DNA from: Nissolia schottii
Lineage: Eukaryota; Streptophyta; Magnoliopsida; Fabales; Fabaceae
DNA: 64,000 nt
Direction of reading: 5' to 3'
Assembly (NCBI GenBank): GCA_003254905.1
Contig: QANU01064758.1
Coordinates: 23,932-87,931 of the forward strand
Shown here: positions 58,037-64,000 of the stretch, piece by piece
How positions within the stretch are numbered: the first letter of the stretch is position 1
How the letters are laid out: every line of letters begins with the position of its first letter
The notes under the pieces: generated by a model
Told to the model about the DNA's origin: nothing
The model's database searches: none
The model's input: only the letters and a program-made list of their open reading frames with translations
Made by a program: the position numbers and the translations under genes

Positions 58037-59794
58037 ATGGCATCCTCAAGACCTATGTTGAGTGAAGGGTTGAACGTTAATAGGCCTCCTTGTTTTAATG
58101 GAGATCATTACGATTTCTGGAAAATCAAGATGATGATCTTCATCAAAGCACAGGATCTTGAAGTATGGAAAACCATAGAAGAAGGTCCATTCGTGCCTAT
58201 GATCACAAATGAAAATGAGAGTGTACCAAAACCCATGAGTGCTTGGAATGATGAAGAGAAAAAGAAAGTCCAATATGATCTTAAAGCCATGAATTACCTA
58301 ACCTCTGCCCTAGGTATGGATGAATTCTTTAGAGTTTCTTCATGCAAATCAGCCAAAGAGATTTGGGATACCTTAGAAGCCACTCATGAGGGTACTGATG
58401 AAGTCAAGAGATCAAAATTGAATACTCTATCTCAAGAATATGAGATGTTCAGGATGCTTCCTGGAGAAAAGATCCTTGACATGCAAAAAAGGTTTACTCA
58501 TTTGATTAACCATTTATCTGCTCTTGGCAAAGTTTATTCTAGTGCAGATTTGAATCTAAAGGTGCTACGATCATTGACACGGATATGGCAACCGAAGGTG
58601 ACGGCAATTTCAGAAAAGAAAAGCCTATCCAAGATGACTCTAGCAACACTATTTGGAAAATTGCAAGAGCATGAATTGGAGTTGAGTCGCCTTGATCAAC
58701 ATGAGCAACACGAGAAGAAACACGGGTCAATTTCATTAAAAGCAAAGATTGATTCTAATAAAGAAGATTCTGAAGATGATGAGTGTGAAAACATGAATCT
58801 CTTAGTTAAGAATCTTGGAAAATTCTTCAAAAAGAAAGGCATGCGGTTTGGTCAAAACAAAAGATTGATAAAGAAGAATGATTCATCTTCTTCTCAAATC
58901 TTCACATGCTTTGAGTGTGGAAAGCCCAGACATATGAAGTCCGATTGTCCTAATATCCAAAGGAAGAAGAATGGATTCAGAGACAAAGTGCACAACAAAC
59001 ACAAGAAGGGCAAGAAAGCGTATGTGGCATGGGAAGACAATGACGTTAGTTCTTCATCTAAATCTGAAGATGAAGAAGCCCAGATCGCATTGATGGCAAC
59101 TCATGATTCCGAAAATGAAAATGATGAGGTTAGTTCTGATAAACTCTCTTATGAAGATTTACAAGTTGCTTTTGAATGCACACAAGAGATATGTTTAAAT
59201 TTTTCTAAAATCTATGCTAAGAAAGAAGAAGTAAACTTGATTAAATCTATGATAGAAAAACAAGATGCTTGTAAGAAATGTATAACTTTAGAAACTAAAG
59301 TTGATAACCTTCAACAAATTGTTTGTAAATTTGAAAAAGGCAAGCATGGTTTAGATGATATATTAAGCATGCAAAGAGATACTAAAGATAGAAGTGGATT
59401 AGGCTATACTCCACAAAAAGGTAAAAATGAAGTAAAGAAAACCTTGTTTGTGAAAGCTAGTAATGCACAACCTAATTTGCATGCAAAGAAAAATGTTTTA
59501 CAATCTAAACCTAAATCTAATGGTGATTGTAAAGTGAGAAATAGAAATCATCAAATGTCAAATTCAGCATCTAGAACTAATAACTACTATGCTTCAAATA
59601 AGAACATACCAAGGAAAATTCATTTGATTCCTAAAAGAAAGTATATATGTAGTTATTGTTGTTTAGAAGAACACACCAACAATGCATGTTATATTAAGAA
59701 GCATGGTGTTCCAAATGGTCTAAACAAGTGGGTTAAGAAAGGTTCTAACAAACAAGGACCCAAAGCACATTGGGTACCTTATACTCATTTTTAA
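58037..59794 (+). CDS. gag: Gag of the Sirevirus-type copia element, 585 aa
   Basis: Starts at ATG 58037 (MASSRPMLSEG) shortly after the primer site and ends at TAA 59792-59794. The N-terminal half is the copia gag (UBN2-like) capsid region, with FNGDHYDFWKIKMM near residues 19-32. There is a CCHC zinc knuckle at C291-C294-H299-C304 and a second at C538-C541-H546-C551. Acidic, Lys-rich and probably coiled-coil stretches lie between. Two knuckles and the extended length suit Sireviruses. Gag packages element RNA in cytoplasmic virus-like particles. There is no stop or frameshift before the natural end, so it could be functional. Pol follows in the -1 frame with a short overlap. Confidence 0.9.
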   Translation: MASSRPMLSEGLNVNRPPCFNGDHYDFWKIKMMIFIKAQDLEVWKTIEEGPFVPMITNENESVPKPMSAWNDEEKKKVQYDLKAMNYLTSALGMDEFFRVSSCKSAKEIWDTLEATHEGTDEVKRSKLNTLSQEYEMFRMLPGEKILDMQKRFTHLINHLSALGKVYSSADLNLKVLRSLTRIWQPKVTAISEKKSLSKMTLATLFGKLQEHELELSRLDQHEQHEKKHGSISLKAKIDSNKEDSEDDECENMNLLVKNLGKFFKKKGMRFGQNKRLIKKNDSSSSQIFTCFECGKPRHMKSDCPNIQRKKNGFRDKVHNKHKKGKKAYVAWEDNDVSSSSKSEDEEAQIALMATHDSENENDEVSSDKLSYEDLQVAFECTQEICLNFSKIYAKKEEVNLIKSMIEKQDACKKCITLETKVDNLQQIVCKFEKGKHGLDDILSMQRDTKDRSGLGYTPQKGKNEVKKTLFVKASNAQPNLHAKKNVLQSKPKSNGDCKVRNRNHQMSNSASRTNNYYASNKNIPRKIHLIPKRKYICSYCCLEEHTNNACYIKKHGVPNGLNKWVKKGSNKQGPKAHWVPYTHF

Positions 59795-62700
59795 TTGTTT
59801 TGCAGGTATGTATGAGGACAGCAAGTGATTTATGGTACCTTGATAGTGGCTGTTCCTCACACATGACGGGAGACAAAACAAAGTTGTCATTTCTTATGCC
59901 AAGAAATAAAGGATTTGTAACGTATGGCAACAATGAACGAGGAACAATAATTGGCATTGGAAGAATAGGTACGCCTCCTCAAACTACCATTGAAAATGTG
60001 CTATATGTTAAAGGCCTAGGACACAATTTGCTTAGCATTAGTCAATTATGTGACAAAGGTCTCATAGTTGGATTTGAAGATGATATATGTATAGTGAAAG
60101 ACAAGAAAACCCAAGAAGTGAAATTTTCTGGATACAAAGTAAATAAGGTTTTCATGATCTCACTAGAAGATATATCATCTACAAATACATGCCTAATGGT
60201 AAAAAGCAATGATGATTGTTGGCTATGGCATAAACGTTTAGCACATATTCACATGGATCACTTAAATAAACTTGTCAAGCATGATCTAGTTATTGGTTTA
60301 CCAAAGATCAAATTTGTTAAAGATAGATTGTGTGATGCATGTCAAAAAGGAAAGCAAACCAAAGTTTCTTTTAAACCTAAGAATGTTGTCTCAACTTCTA
60401 GACCTCTCCAGTTACTCCATACGGACTTATTTGGTCCATCAAGGACAAAAAGTTTTGGAGGAAACTATTATAGTCTTGTAGTGGTTGATGACTTCTCAAG
60501 GTTTACTTGGACTCTATTTCTATCACACAAAAATCATGCTTTTGATGCATTCAAAAGATTTGCTAAAATTGTTCAAAATGAAAAATCTTTGAAAATTGCA
60601 TCAATTAGAAGTGATCATGGTGGTGAGTTTGAAAATGCATCCTTTGAAGAGTTTTGTAGTGAACATGGCATCTCTCATAACTTTTTTGCTCCAAGAACAC
60701 CTCAACAAAATGGAGTTGTGGAAAGGAAAAATAGATCTCTTGAGGAACTAGCAAGAACCATGCTTAATGAAACAAATTTGCCTAAGTACTTTTGGGCAGA
60801 TGCAATTAGCACGGCTTGCTACGTTTCTAATAGAGTTCTAATTAGACCTTTCCTAAAGAAAACTTCATATGAATTGTTCAAAGGTAGAAAGCCAAATATT
60901 GCACATTTTCATATCTTTGGCACAAAGTGTTTTGTTCTGAATAATGGCAAAGAAAACCTTGGAAAATTTGATGCAAAAGCAGATGAAGGTATATTTCTTG
61001 GTTACTCACTTTCTAGCAAAGCTTTTCGCATCTTCAATAAAAGAACCCATACCATTGAAGAATCTATTCATGTTTCTTTTGATGAAACTAACCCCTCCAA
61101 GGAGGAAAAAGTTGTTTCTTGTGATGATGATGAAAGTGGGGATCCTATACCAAGAAACTCTGATCAAATCCAAGGAGAAAACAATCTTGAGAATGATCAA
61201 GCAGAAGAGCCAGTTCAGAATGATCTACCCAAGGAATGGGGAACACATAAAGATCATCCAATTGACAGAATCATTGGTGATATATCCAGAGGTGTCACTA
61301 CAAGATTTAAACTCAATGATGCTTGCTTGCACATGGCGTTTGTGTCACAAATTGAGCCTTCTAAAGTACATGATGCACTAAAGGATGAACACTGGGTACT
61401 TGCAATGCAAGATGAACTTAATCAGTTCACTCGCAATGAAGTATGGGAACTTGTACCTGCCCCCAAAGACAAACAAATCATCGGTACAAAGTGGGTGTTC
61501 AGGAACAAATTAGATGAAAATGGCATCATTGTGCGAAACAAGGCAAGATTGGTAGCACAAGGATACAATCAGGAGGAAGGAATTGATTATGACGAAACCT
61601 ATGCTCCAGTGGCCAGGTTAGAAGCAATCCGTTTACTATTGGCATATGCTTGTTCATTAAATTTTCAATTATACCAAATGGATGTCAAAAGTGCATTCTT
61701 GAATGGTTATATACAAGAGGAAGTTTTTGTTCGACAACCTCCTGGGTTTGAAGACTTTAAAAAACCTTCTCATGTATATAAACTTAAGAAGGCACTTTAT
61801 GGACTCAAGCAGGCTCCTAGAGCATGGTATGATCGACTAAGCACATTCTTGTGTGAAAAAGGATTTGAAAAGGGTAAAGTTGACACAACTCTTTTTATAA
61901 AAAGATCCAAAAGTCATACTTTACTAGTTCAAATCTATGTTGATGATATCATATTTGGGTCAACTGATGAAACTTTATGCAAGGAATTTTCAAATCTCAT
62001 GCAAGGAGAATTTGAAATGTCCATGATGGGTAAATTGAATTTCTTTCTTGGTTTGCAAATTAAGCAAACTAAGAATGGAACATTCATCAACCAATCAAAA
62101 TTTTGCAAAGAACTCTTGCAAAAATATAAAATGGATGATTGCAAAGCAATAGCAACACCAATGGGATCAAGCACTTATATTGACCAAGATGAATCTGGAA
62201 AGCCCATTGATGAAACACAATATCGAGGTATGATCGGATCCTTACTTTATTTAACTGCAAGTCGACCTGATATTATGTTTAGTGTTTGCTTGTGTGCTCG
62301 TTTTCAATCATCTCCGAAAGAATCCCACTTAAGTGCTGTAAAAAGAATCTTAAAGTATTTGAAAGGTACTGTCAATGTCGGATTGTGGTTTCCTAGAGGA
62401 AGCACATGCAGGCTAATTGGTTATTCTGATTCTGATTTTGCGGGTTGTAAAACCGAACGCAAAAGCACTAGTGGTACATGTCACATTTTAGGAAATGCTC
62501 TTGTCTCTTGGTCTTGCAAGAAACAAGCTTGTGTTGCTTTAAGCACTGCTGAGGCTGAATACATTACGGCCGGCAGTTGTTGCGCACAAGTCTTGTGGCT
62601 TAAGCAACAGTTAAAAGACTTCGGTCTAGACCTGGGCTGCATTCCTATTAATTGTGATAAAACGAGTGCTATCAATTTAACCAAGAATCCTGTAATGCAT

Positions 62701-62889
62701 TCTAGGACAAAACATATAGACATAAGACATCACTTTCTAAGAGATCATGTGTTGAAAAAAGAAGTAGAACTGAATTTTGTAGCAACACATGATCAACTTG
62801 CTGACATTTTGACAAAACCGTTAGCAAAAGAATCTTTTTACAAAATCAGACGAGAGTTGGGAATTCTGGACGAGATTGATATTTCATAA
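59770..62889 (+). CDS. pol: Pol polyprotein of the Sirevirus-type element (protease, integrase, RT, RNase H), about 1030 aa
   Basis: Open from 59770 to TAA 62887-62889; the frame has no ATG at its start and is probably entered by frameshift from gag. Numbered from 59770: protease DSG at 25-27 ([13 protein letters not shown]); integrase zinc region with H154, H159, C188 and C191; catalytic D219, D282 and E318 (D-x62-D-x35-E); reverse transcriptase with YVDD at 723-726; RNase H with D887 and E928/E930 (STAEAEY). It ends with the typical copia tail after ADILTKPL. All catalytic residues are present and no stop interrupts it, so the enzymes may be active. The order protease-integrase-RT-RNase H defines Ty1/copia. 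Confidence 0.93.
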   Translation: MGTLYSFLIVLQVCMRTASDLWYLDSGCSSHMTGDKTKLSFLMPRNKGFVTYGNNERGTIIGIGRIGTPPQTTIENVLYVKGLGHNLLSISQLCDKGLIVGFEDDICIVKDKKTQEVKFSGYKVNKVFMISLEDISSTNTCLMVKSNDDCWLWHKRLAHIHMDHLNKLVKHDLVIGLPKIKFVKDRLCDACQKGKQTKVSFKPKNVVSTSRPLQLLHTDLFGPSRTKSFGGNYYSLVVVDDFSRFTWTLFLSHKNHAFDAFKRFAKIVQNEKSLKIASIRSDHGGEFENASFEEFCSEHGISHNFFAPRTPQQNGVVERKNRSLEELARTMLNETNLPKYFWADAISTACYVSNRVLIRPFLKKTSYELFKGRKPNIAHFHIFGTKCFVLNNGKENLGKFDAKADEGIFLGYSLSSKAFRIFNKRTHTIEESIHVSFDETNPSKEEKVVSCDDDESGDPIPRNSDQIQGENNLENDQAEEPVQNDLPKEWGTHKDHPIDRIIGDISRGVTTRFKLNDACLHMAFVSQIEPSKVHDALKDEHWVLAMQDELNQFTRNEVWELVPAPKDKQIIGTKWVFRNKLDENGIIVRNKARLVAQGYNQEEGIDYDETYAPVARLEAIRLLLAYACSLNFQLYQMDVKSAFLNGYIQEEVFVRQPPGFEDFKKPSHVYKLKKALYGLKQAPRAWYDRLSTFLCEKGFEKGKVDTTLFIKRSKSHTLLVQIYVDDIIFGSTDETLCKEFSNLMQGEFEMSMMGKLNFFLGLQIKQTKNGTFINQSKFCKELLQKYKMDDCKAIATPMGSSTYIDQDESGKPIDETQYRGMIGSLLYLTASRPDIMFSVCLCARFQSSPKESHLSAVKRILKYLKGTVNVGLWFPRGSTCRLIGYSDSDFAGCKTERKSTSGTCHILGNALVSWSCKKQACVALSTAEAEYITAGSCCAQVLWLKQQLKDFGLDLGCIPINCDKTSAINLTKNPVMHSRTKHIDIRHHFLRDHVLKKEVELNFVATHDQLADILTKPLAKESFYKIRRELGILDEIDIS

Positions 62890-63554
62890 AATCATCCATT
62901 ATCGTCTGTATATGTGTGATTGGATTACTTGCATAGTCTTGGAAGTGAAAATATGCTATATGATGATTGTATATGCTTCAAGAGTTCAAAATTTAAAATT
63001 TTTAAAAATTTTTTGGCTTGTAATCGATTACATACCCGTGGTAATCGATTACAGGCAGTTTCTTTTTTCAAAATTATCAAAACTGCTTGGTATAATCGAT
63101 TACACATGCAAGTAATTGATTACTAGGGCTATTAATCGATTATCAAATCGATGTAATCGATTACTCCCTCTCAATGTGTCCATTCTGTAATCGATTACAG
63201 GAGTCAGTAATCGATTACAAGGCTGAAATTTCGATTGGTTAATCGATTATGGGAGTTGGCTAATCGATTACTGGCTGGTTATATTAAGTTTTATTCTCAT
63301 TTTGGCCATTTTGGTAATCGATTAGCTCTCTTCTCCTATTCAAAGAACACTTCTTCTTCTCCATTTTTTCTCTTTTCTCTCTACAAATCCTCCCCAAAAT
63401 TGTGTGTGTTGGCTTGTTGGCTTCCAAATACTTTATTATTCTTGCCTCCATCACCATTTCACACCAAGCTTGGCATCTCTTTCCTTTCATTTCTCTCAAA
63501 ACCGAAGCCATTTCTTCTCCCATCACAAAACCGAAAACCTTCCCTTGTGCTTCA
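62890..63554 (+). other. Spacer between pol and the env-like ORF: palindrome array and pyrimidine-rich leader
   Basis: The first 130 bp are A+T-rich, 63021-63325 is palindrome array C, and 63326-63554 is C/T-rich with no ATG-led long frame other than chance ones. The arrangement (array, pyrimidine-rich leader, ATG) looks like a promoter and 5' UTR for the downstream ORF, but no TATA box is clear. Confidence 0.5.
63021..63325. repeat. Palindrome array C (TAATCGATTA type), about 11 copies
   Basis: TCGA (or TTGA) centres start at 63024, 63045, 63096, 63116, 63136, 63157, 63191, 63211, 63243, 63264 and 63318. Neighbouring copies are 20-21 bp apart in most cases (21, 20, 20, 21, 20, 21), with wider steps of 51, 34, 32 and 54 between groups. 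Typical words are GTAATCGATTAC and TAATCGATTAT; spacers are unique. Confidence 0.88.
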
Positions 63555-64000
63555 ATGGCGGCTTCAGGATCAGCTTCAGGCTCCAAAAGAGCAAGGACCA
63601 AGAATGTTGGTCATGGTCTGGACCCCCTTAACATTTCAAAGCTCTTGACCACAGAGGATCAGAAGAAGAGGTTTCTGGCTCACTTCTTAGAGCGCCCAAT
63701 CCTAAATCCAAAATACGGTATTCTAAACTCCTTTTCATCTGCTGGTTTAGAGTTCCCTGAAATGTTAGAACATCAAGGCTCGTCAGATTTCGTTGCTTTA
63801 CATGGCTCCTATTATCCTGAACTAGTTAACGATTTTTACTGCAATCTGAAACTTCTGAATCATAAATTAGTATCTCAAGTGAAAGGAATTGACATTGTTA
63901 TGACTCTGGAAGACTTGGGAAATTGTCAGGGACTTCCTTATGAGGGAAGAAAGTTGAGTAATGAGATACTGTGCCCCTGGCAAGGCTTCAACAGGAAGTC
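63555..64000 (+). CDS. Env-like / 'putative plant transposon protein' ORF, 5' part, runs off the window
   Basis: ATG at 63555-63557 (MAASGSASGSKRARTK), then an uninterrupted frame of 148 codons to the window end. The start is Ser/Lys/Arg-rich. The segment SYYPELVNDFYCNL followed by VSQVKGIDIVMTLEDLG has the pattern of the plant family annotated as 'putative plant transposon protein' (PF20167-like), found in the third ORF of some retroelements. Its place after pol matches the env-like ORF of Sireviruses. I see no signal peptide or membrane segment in the visible part. Whether it is an envelope-type protein cannot be judged here. Confidence 0.6.
   Translation, partial: MAASGSASGSKRARTKNVGHGLDPLNISKLLTTEDQKKRFLAHFLERPILNPKYGILNSFSSAGLEFPEMLEHQGSSDFVALHGSYYPELVNDFYCNLKLLNHKLVSQVKGIDIVMTLEDLGNCQGLPYEGRKLSNEILCPWQGFNRK

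Larger units (their letters stand above)
57979..64000 (+). mobile_element. Sirevirus-type Ty1/copia element, 5' LTR missing, right end beyond the window
   Basis: Primer site, gag, pol and an env-like ORF follow in Sirevirus order, and gag and pol are open. The sequence immediately left of the primer site is a gypsy LTR, so the 5' LTR has been deleted or replaced. The 3' LTR, if present, lies right of 64000. Confidence 0.8.

Noticed and set aside
59775-59804. Short intron between gag and pol of the Sirevirus
   Set aside because: The only GT-AG pair joining the frames would give an intron of about 30 bases, below the usual plant minimum; frameshifting explains the junction better.

Overview
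This window is nuclear DNA from a flowering plant, most likely a dicot; a legume is possible but I cannot prove it. It comes from a draft assembly, with N runs at 10892-11079 and 40966-41641 and one N at 29869. The evidence for a plant is a spliced plant-type PHD-finger gene, Sirevirus-type Ty1/copia and long-LTR Ty3/gypsy elements primed by plant tRNAs, a LINE remnant, a Stowaway-like MITE and a possible SINE. Almost everything outside about 3.6-10.4 kb is nested retrotransposon sequence.

Layout. 1-901 is the end of a gypsy LTR. 902-3600 is A+T-rich and ends in a probable minus-strand copia LTR with its primer-binding site. 3.6-10.4 kb is a small host island holding the one confident cellular gene, a two-exon PHD zinc-finger protein on the minus strand (5830-6752), plus a MITE at 9299-9579. 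10410-13159 holds two partial gypsy LTRs in opposite orientation around an assembly gap. 13160-44795 is a dying Tat/Ogre-like gypsy element on the minus strand. Its integrase (22892-23609 and 43945-44795) is split by about 20 kb of nested insertions. Its extra gene, which runs antisense to pol and carries an intron, lies at 14151-20596 and has a duplicated 3' part at 21164-22438.

The nest can be ordered from target-site duplications. A solo LTR (23610-43944) sits in the integrase. Inside it are another solo LTR (39940-43305) and a gag-only Del/Tekay-like element (24535-38273, TSD CAGGG). Inside that element's gag is a gag-only Athila-like element (27495-34905, TSD GTGGC). A second nest is a solo LTR (14543-19231) in the antisense gene, itself carrying an Athila-like solo LTR (15157-16773, TSD GTGTT).

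44796-48092 holds LTR fragments and a LINE RNase H tail broken by a 1.4-kb element whose two LTR-like arms are inverted. 48093-50623 is A+T-rich. 50624-55973 is a plus-strand Del/Tekay-like element (LTR, PBS, decayed gag-pro-RT) cut off by another partial LTR (55974-57978). 57979-64000 is an intact-looking Sirevirus: gag, pol in the -1 frame, a palindrome-rich spacer, then an env-like ORF that runs off the window. Its 5' LTR is missing.

The strongest unexplained signal is a set of short-palindrome arrays in the LTRs or 3' spacer of three different retrotransposon lineages. Three unrelated core words are used (ATTCGAAT/AATCGATT, CGCTCAGCG/CGCTGAGCG, TAATCGATTA). Neighbouring palindromes are repeatedly 20-22 bp apart, about two helical turns, in all three.
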